Below are positions 1-8,583 of a DNA stretch of 64,000 nucleotides, piece by piece. How positions within the stretch are numbered: position 1 is the first letter of the stretch; each line of letters starts with the position of its first letter. Both the position numbers and the translations under genes were made by a program. The stretch spans positions 1 to 64,000 of the forward strand of contig DATLUM010000096.1 in the NCBI GenBank assembly GCA_035533095.1. Reading direction: 5' to 3'. The notes beneath the pieces are model-generated. The model worked only from the letters and a program-made list of their open reading frames with translations, searched no databases and had not been told where the DNA came from. The stretch comes from Acidimicrobiales bacterium (lineage in GTDB: Bacteria; Actinomycetota; Acidimicrobiia; Acidimicrobiales; Palsa-688).

Positions 1-72
1 CGTTCCGCAGGCCGCACCGAGGGCAAGCCCGCCGGCGAGGAGCCCCGCTCCGAGTTGACGGCGCGAGATCAC
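1..72 (-). CDS. Partial secreted or lipoprotein precursor (N-terminus only)
   Basis: Only the first 24 codons lie in the window; the gene continues off the left edge. From a GTG at 72 the frame reads MISRRQLGAGLLAGGLALGA, then ACGT. That is a basic start, a hydrophobic core and a Cys that could be a lipidation site, although the -3 position is Gly rather than Leu, so the lipobox is weak. The GTG overlaps the TGA of the upstream gene as GTGA, which suggests translational coupling within the minus-strand group that includes a periplasmic binding protein. A second substrate-binding or other cell-surface protein is possible; the function cannot be read from this fragment. Confidence 0.55.
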   Translation of the reverse strand, partial: MISRRQLGAGLLAGGLALGAACGT

Positions 73-1529
73 GGCGCCTCCCTCGCGTCCGCCGCCGCGT
101 TGAGCGTCCCCGCGACGGCACCGAGACCGAACCCGACGCCACCAGCCATCAGGCCGGCGAAGCTGCGAAGGGCGAGTGCACCGTCGAGCTGCGGCGGGTG
201 TGAGAGAGCGTGGCCCAGCAGGTTCAGGACCACGAGCAGGCCGATCACCGCGAAGACGACCCCTTGCGGTGCGAGCCTGACCCGTTCAGGCAGGCGCATG
301 CCCGCGGGGAAGACGACACGGCCTGCGTACCAGTCGGCGCGGCCCCACTGGCGACCGAAGAGGTAGTTGGCGCCGGCGGTTATAACGACCGAGCCGAGCA
401 GGTCCGAACCCAGCGTCTTGGTAGACACGCCGTAGCGGTACGCGGCCCACGCGAGACCGACGTTGACGGCCGCGCTGAAGATACCGAGGGGAAGCGCTCC
501 CATCATCCACGCGCGCCGCAGGAGCGGCACCGGCCCCACGGCGATGACGGGCAACCCGTGGGCACGGCGCCCCGCGAGGAGCACTGCTCGCCGGCGTCCG
601 AAAGCTCCCGCAAGGACGAGCGCGGTCCCGCCGACCGCCGCCGCCCATCCCCACAGCAACGAGAACCCGATCGGACGGCCGAGCAGCCCGGCTGAGCTGA
701 GCCCGAGCACGGCGAGGGCGGCGGCACCGGCCACGACCGCCGACTCGAGACCCTTGCGCCAGTGCGCCCAGCCCGAGCCGGCGAGGTCGGAACGGTCACT
801 GCCTGCCACCTCCGCGCGCATGGTCCGCACGGCGCCGCGGGCGTGCTCGTCCTCGCCCGCCATCAGGCCGTTCGGGTACCCGACCAGTGCCGCTGCCGCG
901 GCGAGGAGAGTGCAGAAGCCGATCATGAAGCCAAAGGACACTTGGTGATGCGGGCTTCTGGAGACCGCGAGGTGTGCAAGGAACCCTGTGAGGACGAGCG
1001 CTGAGACGGCGTTGACGCCCGCGACGAGCCGCAGGTGAGCCTCGGCGCGCCGGGGTCCCTGCCCGGCCAGCAGCGACAGGCGTGCTCGGGGTTGAAGCTC
1101 GACGATGCGGACGGTGAAACCCAGCGGGCCTTTCACCGCTGCGACCCGGTTGCCGCGGGTGTCCACGAGCGGGGGTGCGATCAGCGGGGAGCCGGCTGCT
1201 TCGACGCGACGCAGCGCTGCGTCGAGGTCGTCGGTGGTGACTACCAGCCAGGCGATGCCGGGCTCTGCCGCTTCCGGTTCGTCGGCGCGGACTTCGCTCT
1301 CTGCTGCGGGCAGAGCGTCGGCCGGATCGACCAGTTCGACGGTGATGGAGCGCCGGCGGGTGAGGCCTCCGAGGCCGACGTCCACACCCGGCGGGTCGAG
1401 GCCGACCACCTCGCACCAGCTCTCGACGGCCTCACGCCAACGGGGGGCGGTGATCGCCAGACCGGCGAGCTGCACCCGCCCGCGCCGGCTGCGGCCCGAG
1501 GTGCTGAACGCGATGGGGATGGCCGTCAC
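69..1529 (-). CDS. VOC-domain / multi-pass membrane fusion protein
   Basis: 486 residues. Residues about 18-150 look like a glyoxalase/VOC (vicinal oxygen chelate) fold, with a typical ending around DTRGNRVAAVKGPLGFTVRI. The rest, about 165-480, has some seven to nine hydrophobic segments (for example SALVLTGFLAHLAV and GVVFAVIGLLVVLNLLGHAL) and no family I recognise. The GTG start overlaps the stop of the upstream binding-protein gene as GTGA, and its own TGA overlaps the next start. VOC domains usually bind small ligands or metals in the cytoplasm; linking one to a membrane region suggests ligand sensing or transport, which is inference. The membrane part has no ATPase or recognisable permease motif. 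Confidence 0.75.
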   Translation of the reverse strand: MTAIPIAFSTSGRSRRGRVQLAGLAITAPRWREAVESWCEVVGLDPPGVDVGLGGLTRRRSITVELVDPADALPAAESEVRADEPEAAEPGIAWLVVTTDDLDAALRRVEAAGSPLIAPPLVDTRGNRVAAVKGPLGFTVRIVELQPRARLSLLAGQGPRRAEAHLRLVAGVNAVSALVLTGFLAHLAVSRSPHHQVSFGFMIGFCTLLAAAAALVGYPNGLMAGEDEHARGAVRTMRAEVAGSDRSDLAGSGWAHWRKGLESAVVAGAAALAVLGLSSAGLLGRPIGFSLLWGWAAAVGGTALVLAGAFGRRRAVLLAGRRAHGLPVIAVGPVPLLRRAWMMGALPLGIFSAAVNVGLAWAAYRYGVSTKTLGSDLLGSVVITAGANYLFGRQWGRADWYAGRVVFPAGMRLPERVRLAPQGVVFAVIGLLVVLNLLGHALSHPPQLDGALALRSFAGLMAGGVGFGLGAVAGTLNAAADAREAP

Positions 1530-3049
1530 GGCTCACTCTTGCGGCAGGTGTACATGGGGTTCGACGACGCCGGTTGCGTCACGTAGAACGGCATGTACGG
1601 GGAGGACGGATAGAACTCGTAGTCGCCCGAGTTGCTCGGGTTCTGCTTGACCTGGATGTAGTAGAAGCTGCCGAGACCGACGTGGCAGCCGGGGCGGAAC
1701 GTGTAGCGCGGCTCCTGGCTGTCGGAGGGGTTGAGGAACGGCGGCGTCCAGTCCGTGAACGTGTTGATCACGTCGCGTAGGCGCTGGCGGGTTATGTCGT
1801 TGCCGAGCTTCTGGATGCCGGACGCCATCAAGAAGGCGGCGGTGTACATCCCAGCCGTCGGCGAGGAGACCGCCTCCACCTGGGAGTTCACCTGGTGCAC
1901 GTACTTCAGGTAGGTCGGGTCCTGATAGACCGGGCCGAACGCGTCGACCGCGTACATGCCCGCGGAATAGGCGCCGATGCCCTGCGGGGTGGCGGGGACA
2001 CCGATCAGGTACCCGCCCCAACCCTTGGCCGGCTTGTAGTTCTCCTCCTGCGCTGACAGCACGCACGGGATGGTGTGGCCCACGTCGAGCTCGAAGTCGA
2101 TGAAGTCCACCCCGTCTCCGGCGGCCTTGGTCATGCCGTCGGTGCAGTCGCTCTGGGTCGGGTTCACCGACTCGGTGAACGCGACAGATATGCCGAGCGA
2201 CTGGAAGTCAGCGCTGACCGCTTGCGCGTACGCGTCGGTGTAGTTGCCGCCGCCGGCGTTCAGGTAAAAGATCGCCGCCTTCTTCGCGCCGAGTTGCGCC
2301 GCCTTCTCGGCTATGGCTATCGAGCCGAGACGCTGAGGGCCGCCGGTGGCGAACCACCAGGGGTTGGTGAACTCCTCGTCGAACTGGCCCTCGGTGAACA
2401 CGGGGATCCCCACCGACGACACGTACTGACCGAGCTGACCGGGCGCGTAGATCATGGTGAGGGCGAAAACGTGGTCGACCTCGACCAGCCGCTTGGTGTT
2501 GGCCAGCTGCTTCGCCGGGTCGGCGCCGTCGTCGTAGAGGACCAGCTGGAACTTGCGGCCGTTGACACCGCCTTCGGCGTTGATGGCATCGAGTCCCGCC
2601 TGAAGGCCGGTCGCAAGCTGGTCGCCGTACACCGCGGCGGGACCCGAAAGGAACGTGGAACCACCGACCAGGATGCTCGTGTCGGTCACGCCCGGGTCGT
2701 AGGTGTGGGGGGTGCCGGCGGCCCCGCTCGACACCGCCGCCGCTTGGCCGGAGGAGAGAGCGCCGGTCCCCGAGAGCATCTGCCCGGACCCGGCCGTTCC
2801 GGTCGTCGAGGCACCGCCCGCCACCGTCGTAGCCGTCGATCCGATTGCCGGCTGCCCCTCGCCGGACACGGTCAAGGTATGCGACGCCGAACGTGCACCC
2901 CGGTCGCGCTCCAAACGCCGCTGCCCGGCCTCGACCGACACCGCCACGAGGGCGAGCACGAGGATCGAGGAGACGGCAGCGAGCCCGAGCCGCCTTGCTT
3001 GTTCGGCCGACAGCCGGCCGGGCCGACCGTGCTCGGACCCTCGTGCCAT
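1526..3049 (-). CDS. ABC-type branched-chain amino acid/amide periplasmic binding protein
   Basis: 507 residues. A membrane anchor or uncleaved signal at about 22-41 (LGLAAVSSILVLALVAVSVE) is followed by a Ser/Thr/Gly-rich linker to about residue 115. A type I periplasmic-binding (Leu/Ile/Val-binding, Peripla_BP_6) domain then starts at TDTSILVGGSTFLSGPAAVY and includes GLQAGLDAINAEGGVNGRKF and the YDDGADPAKQ segment typical of the family. It would capture a small amphipathic ligand outside the membrane. No permease or ATPase lies beside it, so it may serve an importer elsewhere (a full set sits at 49968-54816) or act as a sensor with the downstream VOC-membrane protein, to which it is coupled by a 4-bp overlap. 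Confidence 0.85.
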   Translation of the reverse strand: MARGSEHGRPGRLSAEQARRLGLAAVSSILVLALVAVSVEAGQRRLERDRGARSASHTLTVSGEGQPAIGSTATTVAGGASTTGTAGSGQMLSGTGALSSGQAAAVSSGAAGTPHTYDPGVTDTSILVGGSTFLSGPAAVYGDQLATGLQAGLDAINAEGGVNGRKFQLVLYDDGADPAKQLANTKRLVEVDHVFALTMIYAPGQLGQYVSSVGIPVFTEGQFDEEFTNPWWFATGGPQRLGSIAIAEKAAQLGAKKAAIFYLNAGGGNYTDAYAQAVSADFQSLGISVAFTESVNPTQSDCTDGMTKAAGDGVDFIDFELDVGHTIPCVLSAQEENYKPAKGWGGYLIGVPATPQGIGAYSAGMYAVDAFGPVYQDPTYLKYVHQVNSQVEAVSSPTAGMYTAAFLMASGIQKLGNDITRQRLRDVINTFTDWTPPFLNPSDSQEPRYTFRPGCHVGLGSFYYIQVKQNPSNSGDYEFYPSSPYMPFYVTQPASSNPMYTCRKSEP

Positions 3050-3254
3050 CTCAGGACCCCCCAGCTACCTGACGTTTTGACACGACCCTAGACCTGAACG
3101 CGGACTCAGGTCAACGTGCCGTTCGATACCTTCGCCGTTGTCGCCCACCTTTCCTGCGCCGGCCACCGCTCGCCCGCGCTTTCGATGGAGAAAGACCGAC
3201 CGCCGGCGCAACCAGCGCGCTTCTTGGGACTCTGGCCTTCGCCAGGAAGAGAAA

Positions 3255-4247
3255 TCAGCGGGGCAACGAAACGGCGGTGATCAGCAGCGCTTGGGCGATG
3301 TTCATCAGGCCATTCAACGTGCCGGCGGTGCCAGCCAGGTCTCCTGCCTGGGCCGCCCTGCACGCCTCAGCCTCGATCAGGATGGCGAGTCGCTGGCGGA
3401 CGGATTTCTCGCGGCCGAACTCGACCGCCGGGTCGGGCATCGAGCCCAGGACGTCGGAGTCCTTCTGCAGCCCGGCCGCCAGCGTTCCCAAATCACCGGC
3501 GGAGGAGGTGTCCAGGTGAGGTGCGACTTCGGCCGGTGACGTAACGTGCAGGGCGTTGACCGCCGCCGCCCAACGGTCCGATGCTTCGGTAGGGCGTGTC
3601 CCCTGCCGCACAGGGGGGTAAGTAGCTGCGGGCGGAGGAGGTGCCGCCAGCGGGGGACCTGCAGCCAGGCCTTCGGACACCCAGGCGGGCACTTCGGCGG
3701 GCAGCACGACGTCGCTCCCCTTGGGCACCCCCGGTGGGGTCAGGCCCTGCCCCGTCAGCACCCGCCCCTGGTCGAAGGTGCGGTCCGCGAGCTCACGCAA
3801 GCGCGTCGCGATCAGCATCACCTGGTTCCGGAGGTCACCGGCTGGTACGTCGAGCGCGCCAAGCTCGCACTCGACCGCGTCGAGGTACAGCGACGCGGTC
3901 GCCGCGTAGAGAGGGTCCACCAGAGGCGATCCGGGATAGGGCGGCAGCTGACCCGCCGCGGCGGCGGACGATTGCATCACCGCTTTGGCCTGCGTGAGCT
4001 CGACGCGGTACGCGGAGAGGGAGAGGCCGCCGGCGGAGAACTGATCCCGGTCCTGCGCCATGACCGAGATGCGCGTGGCGAGCGGGGTGAACGCGGCGGC
4101 CGCAGCGCCGTTCCACCTCGCAACGGCGGCGGCGTTCTTGCCGCGACCATCGCTCGACCCGCCAGCCAGCAACGCCGCCACGACAGCGGTCCCCGCGATG
4201 ACCGCGACGACGACCACCAAGAGCACCCATCGACGCGGACGAGTCAA
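3255..4247 (-). CDS. Single-span anchored protein of unknown function
   Basis: 330 residues. A basic N-terminus (MTRPRR) is followed by a strong transmembrane segment at about 7-29 and then a mostly alpha-helical, Ala-rich extracytoplasmic part with a Pro-rich hinge around GPPLAAPPPPAATYPP. I do not recognise a family. Codon use and GC fit the neighbours and the ORF is long, so it is probably real. It is divergent from the TetR gene at 4350 and separated by 205 bp from the binding-protein gene upstream of the VOC group, so it may be its own transcription unit. A secreted helical lipoprotein-like or anti-sigma-like role cannot be told from sequence. Confidence 0.65.
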   Translation of the reverse strand: MTRPRRWVLLVVVVAVIAGTAVVAALLAGGSSDGRGKNAAAVARWNGAAAAAFTPLATRISVMAQDRDQFSAGGLSLSAYRVELTQAKAVMQSSAAAAGQLPPYPGSPLVDPLYAATASLYLDAVECELGALDVPAGDLRNQVMLIATRLRELADRTFDQGRVLTGQGLTPPGVPKGSDVVLPAEVPAWVSEGLAAGPPLAAPPPPAATYPPVRQGTRPTEASDRWAAAVNALHVTSPAEVAPHLDTSSAGDLGTLAAGLQKDSDVLGSMPDPAVEFGREKSVRQRLAILIEAEACRAAQAGDLAGTAGTLNGLMNIAQALLITAVSLPR

Positions 4248-4315
4248 GGGCCCTGAAGCTACAACGACCCGGCAGGACGGCGTCCAGCCCCTGCCCTGCC
4301 GGTCGCCGGTCGCCT

Positions 4316-4349
4316 AGAACATGAACAACTATTCAGGTATGGTTCGAGC
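4316..4349 (+). promoter_or_regulatory. Candidate leaderless promoter and TetR operator
   Basis: A TANNNT-like -10 (TATGGT, 4338-4343) lies six bases before the GTG start of the TetR gene, which would give a leaderless transcript, common in Actinobacteria. An imperfect inverted repeat TGAA-N6-TTCA (4322-4335) sits just upstream and could be an autoregulatory operator. Both are pattern reads only. Confidence 0.3.
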
Positions 4350-5042
4350 GTGAGCCGGTTGGACGCGATGACGCGGGAGCTACAGCGGAGCGCGACCACC
4401 GTACTGGGAGCGGACGCACGTTTCGAAAACGGCGATGAGCGGCCGCTCGGGACGCGCGGGCGGCGAACACGCGCTGCCATCCTGAAGGCGGCGTCCGAGG
4501 TGTTCATCCAGACCGGATGGAGCGGCGCCAGCATGGCCGCCATCTCCGAGCAGGCGGGCGTGGCGGTGGGAACCGTCTACCAGTACTTCCGCAGCAAGGA
4601 AGAGATCATCTCGGCGATCGTGGCCGAGTGGGCATTGAAGGCGCTCGCCGACATCAAGACCTGGGACCCGGCCGTCGGTCTCGAGGGTCTCGAGAGTCTG
4701 ATCGGGCGCTACGTCGACATGTACGCGCGCACCGCCAAGTTCCAGCGGTTGTGGGAGGAGGTCAGCCTGGTCGAGCCGGCGCTCGCGGAACTGCGCGCCG
4801 AGCTGACGGACCTGTTCGTGCACCTCCTCGCCGAGGCGTTCGTCACCGCGTCCACTGCGGGGCTGCTCGACCCGGGTCCAGACCCGGTCGAAACATCGCG
4901 CGCCATCAACGCGATGATCGACCGTTACTGCCTGCAGGTCTTCGTTCGCCGGTCGCGACCTGCGGTGCGCGCCGAAGCCGCCAAGTTGCTCACGGGGCTC
5001 GCCCTGCGGGCGCTGAACGCCACGAGCCCGGAGGGAACATGA
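4350..5042 (+). CDS. TetR/AcrR family transcriptional regulator
   Basis: 230 residues with an N-terminal helix-turn-helix at about 35-80: TRAAILKAASEVFIQTGWSG, then SMAAISEQAGVAVGTVYQYF and RSKEEI, the classic TetR signature. The C-terminal ligand-binding region is divergent, as usual. It would repress or control the two downstream genes; its TGA overlaps the next ATG (ATGA), so the three form one operon with a DUF7064/7065-type protein and a P450. The ligand is probably a hydrophobic substrate or CoA ester related to that pathway (inference). The GTG at 4350 was chosen from the frame; in-frame ATG codons slightly downstream (4368) are alternatives. Confidence 0.9.
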   Translation: MSRLDAMTRELQRSATTVLGADARFENGDERPLGTRGRRTRAAILKAASEVFIQTGWSGASMAAISEQAGVAVGTVYQYFRSKEEIISAIVAEWALKALADIKTWDPAVGLEGLESLIGRYVDMYARTAKFQRLWEEVSLVEPALAELRAELTDLFVHLLAEAFVTASTAGLLDPGPDPVETSRAINAMIDRYCLQVFVRRSRPAVRAEAAKLLTGLALRALNATSPEGT

Positions 5043-5995
5043 GCCCGATCCTCGACCCCCAGCACGACCTCGCCCACCCGGTCGAGGGCGACACGGCGTG
5101 GTCGGAGTCCTACTACTTCAACTGCTACGACCCGGACTCGGACTGTGGCTTCTTCACCCGCATCGGCGTGCGTCCCAACGAGGGGACCATCGACGTGGGT
5201 CTCTCCGTCTGGGCACCCGGTGGCGGACTGGCCCACATCCGCCACGTCGTGCAGACCGATCGCATGGTCGACTCGGACCTGCAGGTCGGCCCCGTCCGTT
5301 ACCGCATGATCGAGGCGGGAAAGTGCTGGAATCTCACCGCAGGCGGTGACAGCAGCGCCGGCCCTGTCAGGATGGACGTCACCTTCGACGCCCTGACACC
5401 GCTCATCGGTGCCGACGGGCAGAACACGGCGGGCGGCGGGGCGTCCGGCGACACCCGCAAGATGGTGGGAAAGGGCCACCTGGAGCAGGCGGGCCGCTGG
5501 TCGGGCGAGATCAGCATCGACGGCCGGCCGGTCACCCTGGGCAGCCAAACGCGCGGGAATCGCGACAAGTCGTGGGGCCCGCGGCGCTGGGGTGCTCCGC
5601 GGATGTGGAGGTGGTTCTCCGTCAACATCGACGACGCCACCCATTTCGGCGGCATCCGCATTGGCACCGACTCCGGGGATCTGCACCGCGGCTGGGCGTG
5701 GGTCGACGGGTCGCTCCGGTCGATCAAGGTGTGGGAGGTCAAGACCGAACTCGAGGATGACGGCGTGACCCACAAGAGGAGCCACGTCGTTGCGGTCGAC
5801 AAGACCGGGGACCTGCACGAGCTCGAAGGCGACATGCTCCGCGTCGAGCCGGGCACGCGCGGTATACGTCCGGGGGGCACGGTCGTCAACGAGGGCCTGG
5901 CGCGCTGGAAGTACCGCGGCAAGACCGGCTACGGCATCAGCGAGTACCTGCACCAATTCGACGACCGGGCCCGTCCGGTCGTCCCGATCGAGTAA
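5039..5995 (+). CDS. AttH/CrtC-like beta-barrel protein (DUF7064/DUF7065-type)
   Basis: 318 residues from the ATG that overlaps the TetR stop. The sequence is rich in Trp, Gly and beta-type segments, with no signal peptide. Its diagnostic stretch is RGNRDKSWGPRRWGAPRMWR near residue 175, followed by a short motif HFGGIRIGTDSGDL; this R-D-x-S-W-G-x-R pattern marks AttH/hydroxyneurosporene-synthase-like lipocalin folds that occur beside P450s and lipid or steroid catabolic genes in Actinobacteria. The chemistry is not established for this subgroup; a hydratase, hydrolase or lipid-binding role is possible. The gene sits 10 bp before the P450, so a shared substrate is likely. Confidence 0.75.
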   Translation: MSPILDPQHDLAHPVEGDTAWSESYYFNCYDPDSDCGFFTRIGVRPNEGTIDVGLSVWAPGGGLAHIRHVVQTDRMVDSDLQVGPVRYRMIEAGKCWNLTAGGDSSAGPVRMDVTFDALTPLIGADGQNTAGGGASGDTRKMVGKGHLEQAGRWSGEISIDGRPVTLGSQTRGNRDKSWGPRRWGAPRMWRWFSVNIDDATHFGGIRIGTDSGDLHRGWAWVDGSLRSIKVWEVKTELEDDGVTHKRSHVVAVDKTGDLHELEGDMLRVEPGTRGIRPGGTVVNEGLARWKYRGKTGYGISEYLHQFDDRARPVVPIE

Positions 5996-6005
5996 AGAAG
6001 GCATC

Positions 6006-7283
6006 ATGACTCGCGTCGACCCACAAGTGATCGCCGACCCCCTCTTCTGGCAGCTCCCGCTCGCCGACCGGATGAGCCAGTTCGCCGACATCCGCGAGCA
6101 GGCACCGTTCGTGGAGGTGACGACGGTCGACCCGCTCACCTGGGAGGAGCTGCCGTTCTACGCGGTCACCCGCATGGCGGAGGTGATGGAGATCAGCCGC
6201 CGCCCGCTCGACTTCTGCTCCGGTCGCGGCTCGACATCCATTCCCGACCTGCCCGCCGAGGCGATGGAGTTCTTCGGGTCCTTCATCGTCATGGACGACC
6301 CCCGCCACGCCCGCCAGCGCGGCATCGTCGCGAGGTCCTTCACCCCGCGAGCGCTGCAAGGCGTCCTCGACTCGGTCGAGAAGATCTGCTCCGAGGTCAT
6401 CGACGGCTTCTGCGAGAAGGGCGAAGCCGACCTGGTCGAGGTGCTCTCCCAGCCCTTCCCGCTGCTCATCATCTGCGACATGATGGGCATCCCCCGCAGC
6501 GAGTTCTCCACGGTCCTGCGCGCCACCAATGTCATCCTCGGCGGCGGCGACCCCGAGATGGTCGGCACCGACAACCCAGAGCAGCTTATGGGCGCCCTGC
6601 TCGGCGCCGGCATGGAGCTCGCCAACCTCATGAACGAGCTCGCCGAGCACCGCCGCAAGAACCCCGCCGACGACCTCACGACCGCGCTGGTCCACAACGA
6701 CGCCGGCGAAGACACCCTCGCACCCCACGAACTGGCTCCTTTCTTCATCCTGCTCGCCGTCGCCGGCAACGACACCACCCGCACCGGCATCAGTCACGGC
6801 ATGAACCTCCTGGCCGAGAACCCGGACCAGCGCGCCATCTGGCAGGCGGACCTGCCCGGCGTCACCCCGCGTGCGGTCGAGGAGATCGTCCGCGTCGCCT
6901 CCCCGGTCACCTTCATGCGCCGCACCGTCACGCGCGACCTCGAGCTGTCGGGGCACCAGCTGCACGACGGCGATCGGATGATCCTGTTCTACGGCGCCGC
7001 GAACCGCGACCCGCGCAGGTTCGACGACCCCGAGACGTTCGACGTGCTCCGCGACCCCAACGATCACGTCGGCTTCGGCGGACCCGGACCGCACTTCTGC
7101 CTCGGCGCCCATCTCGCCAGGCGCGAGTTGGCGGTCGCCTTCCGCCAGCTTCTCACCCGCCTCCCGGACATCGAGGTCGCTGGGCCGCCTGTCCCCCTGG
7201 CCGCCCTGGGTATCCCGCTCGTCGGGGGGATCAAGCACCTGCCTGTCAAGTTCACTCCGACCGCGCCACTCGGCAGCCGATGA
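6006..7283 (+). CDS. Cytochrome P450 monooxygenase
   Basis: 425 residues, a normal length for a soluble bacterial P450. Visible motifs are the oxygen-activating I-helix AGNDTTR (about residue 257), the ExxR region EEIVRVASPVTFMRR, and the heme-binding loop FGGPGPHFCLGAHLAR with the proximal Cys. The IxHLPV ending (GIKHLPVKF) is also seen in actinobacterial CYP125/CYP142-like enzymes that oxidise sterol side chains or fatty acids, but the substrate cannot be assigned from sequence. It is the last gene of the TetR operon. The ATG at 6006 follows AAAGAAGG (5996-6003) as ribosome binding site; a longer upstream reading of this frame overlaps the preceding gene and is not needed. Confidence 0.93.
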   Translation: MTRVDPQVIADPLFWQLPLADRMSQFADIREQAPFVEVTTVDPLTWEELPFYAVTRMAEVMEISRRPLDFCSGRGSTSIPDLPAEAMEFFGSFIVMDDPRHARQRGIVARSFTPRALQGVLDSVEKICSEVIDGFCEKGEADLVEVLSQPFPLLIICDMMGIPRSEFSTVLRATNVILGGGDPEMVGTDNPEQLMGALLGAGMELANLMNELAEHRRKNPADDLTTALVHNDAGEDTLAPHELAPFFILLAVAGNDTTRTGISHGMNLLAENPDQRAIWQADLPGVTPRAVEEIVRVASPVTFMRRTVTRDLELSGHQLHDGDRMILFYGAANRDPRRFDDPETFDVLRDPNDHVGFGGPGPHFCLGAHLARRELAVAFRQLLTRLPDIEVAGPPVPLAALGIPLVGGIKHLPVKFTPTAPLGSR

Positions 7284-7314
7284 GACACCAGGCGCGATTC
7301 CGTCCAAGTAGTCA

Positions 7315-7611
7315 ATGGGATCCTGCCGCCTCTGGTACCGCGTGACAGTGGTGAGCGAGGAGGGCTCTGAGGTCGACTGGAACGTAGGCGGTGCAGGCCG
7401 GCCCACCATGCAGGCGGTGGACACCGTCGCGCGCCTGGCCTTGCTGGCACGGCGGGGCGGGGCTTCGATCCGCTTGTCGGAGGTCGCTCCCGAGATGCGC
7501 GAGCTCCTCGATCTGGCTGGGCTAACCCTCGAGGTGCCCTGGCAGGCCGAAGGCGGGAAAGATCCGCTCGGCGTCCAAGAAGGCGTGGAATCCGGTGATC
7601 CGCCCCCCTGA
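7315..7611 (+). CDS. Short STAS-like protein overlapping the sigma-factor gene tail
   Basis: 98 residues. The middle reads VDTVARLALLARRGGASIRL, then SEVAPEMRELLDLAGL, the second half of a STAS-type fold (helix, strand, helix) as found in short actinobacterial STAS-domain proteins. The tail GGKDPLGVQEGVESGDPP also resembles those proteins. The obvious phospho-acceptor region of anti-anti-sigma factors is missing, so partner-switching function is uncertain. It follows the P450 by 31 bp. Its last 90 bp overlap, in the opposite direction, the last codons of the ECF sigma gene (7522-8583); both frames look conserved, so both are probably real. Confidence 0.65.
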   Translation: MGSCRLWYRVTVVSEEGSEVDWNVGGAGRPTMQAVDTVARLALLARRGGASIRLSEVAPEMRELLDLAGLTLEVPWQAEGGKDPLGVQEGVESGDPPP

Positions 7612-8583
7612 TACCTCGAGGACCTGCAGCCCCCACGGGCTTCGGCCGCCGGCGAGATCGGGCTTGTACTGACCGAACGCGATGCAACCGTTGGCGGCCA
7701 CCGGTAGAAGCTTCGACCCGCGGCAAAGGCTCGGGGTCGGTTCGACGAGAAACCGTCCGATCGACCTCGCGCCGTGGATCCACATCGCGAACGGAGGCAT
7801 CGACATGACCGCGTCCTCGTGCAGCAAGGACACGAGTGCCTCGATGTCGTAGCGCTCGAACACGTCCACGTAACGCCGCACCAGCTCTGAATCGGCCTGA
7901 TCGAGACGGGCCGGTCCGGGATCGGGAGGCAACTCGGCCAGAGTGGCCCGCGCTCGCTGCAGGGCGCTGTTCACTGCCGCTACGGACGTGTCAAGAAGAT
8001 CGGCTACCTCCGTCGCCTGCCAGCGCAACACCTCACAGAGGATGAGCACGGCGCGCTGACGAGCGGGGAGGTGCTGGAGCGCGGTAACGAAGGCCAAGCG
8101 GATCGACTCGCGATGCACGGCGACGTCGGCGGGGTCCGAACTGGCTGGCTCCACGCGCGCATCGGGGATCGGGGTGATCCAGGTCGTCTCGGGCAACCAC
8201 GGGCCCAGCAACGACTCGTCCGGTGGAGAAGGGGGCCCCAGTTCCATTGGGCGGGCGCGGCGCTGCACCTGGCGGGTCATGTCGATGCAGACGTTGGTCG
8301 CGATCCGGTACAACCACGACCGGACCGACGAGCGGCCCTCAAACTCTTCGGCCGCTCGCCATGCGCGAAGCATCGTCTCCTGGACGGCGTCCTCTGCCTC
8401 GGATCCCGAGCCCAGCATCCGGTAGCAGTAGCCAGTCAGCTGCCTCCGGTACTGTTCGAGATCCTCGGTCTCGACGGCTGTGCCTGAGGTCACGCTTGAC
8501 GACGCTACAGGCTCTAGGTGGTCGAGGACGGCCTGGTTCATCACCTCCACTGACGGATGCCGCGCCGTGAAGTCATCGGTCAT
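7522..8583 (-). CDS. ECF-type RNA polymerase sigma factor with C-terminal SnoaL-like domain
   Basis: 353 residues. Sigma region 2 lies at about 45-110 (YRRQLTGYCYRMLGSGSEAE, then DAVQETMLRAW) and region 4 at about 175-230 (LPARQRAVLILCEVLRWQAT, then EVADLLDTSVAAVNSALQRA). A SnoaL/NTF2-like domain follows to the end (VRRYVDVFERYDIEALVSLL, HGARSIGRF, FLDAERIFPAFGLP). This arrangement is that of the SigG/TIGR02960-type ECF factors, where the C-terminal domain replaces a separate anti-sigma factor and modulates activity. The ATG at 8583 overlaps the radA stop (ATGA), so it is likely cotranscribed with radA. A longer reading upstream would lie inside radA and is rejected. Confidence 0.9.
   Translation of the reverse strand: MTDDFTARHPSVEVMNQAVLDHLEPVASSSVTSGTAVETEDLEQYRRQLTGYCYRMLGSGSEAEDAVQETMLRAWRAAEEFEGRSSVRSWLYRIATNVCIDMTRQVQRRARPMELGPPSPPDESLLGPWLPETTWITPIPDARVEPASSDPADVAVHRESIRLAFVTALQHLPARQRAVLILCEVLRWQATEVADLLDTSVAAVNSALQRARATLAELPPDPGPARLDQADSELVRRYVDVFERYDIEALVSLLHEDAVMSMPPFAMWIHGARSIGRFLVEPTPSLCRGSKLLPVAANGCIAFGQYKPDLAGGRSPWGLQVLEVSGGRITGFHAFLDAERIFPAFGLPGHLEG

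Noticed and set aside
3050-3254. Short minus-strand frame of 85 codons ahead of the unknown anchored protein
   Set aside because: It overlaps the better-supported 330-residue gene in another frame and has no ribosome binding site or motif.
4517-5038. In-frame upstream extension of the AttH-like gene across the TetR gene
   Set aside because: The extension is an Arg/Gly-rich shadow of TetR; the ATG at 5039 sits at the TetR stop as a 4-bp overlap.
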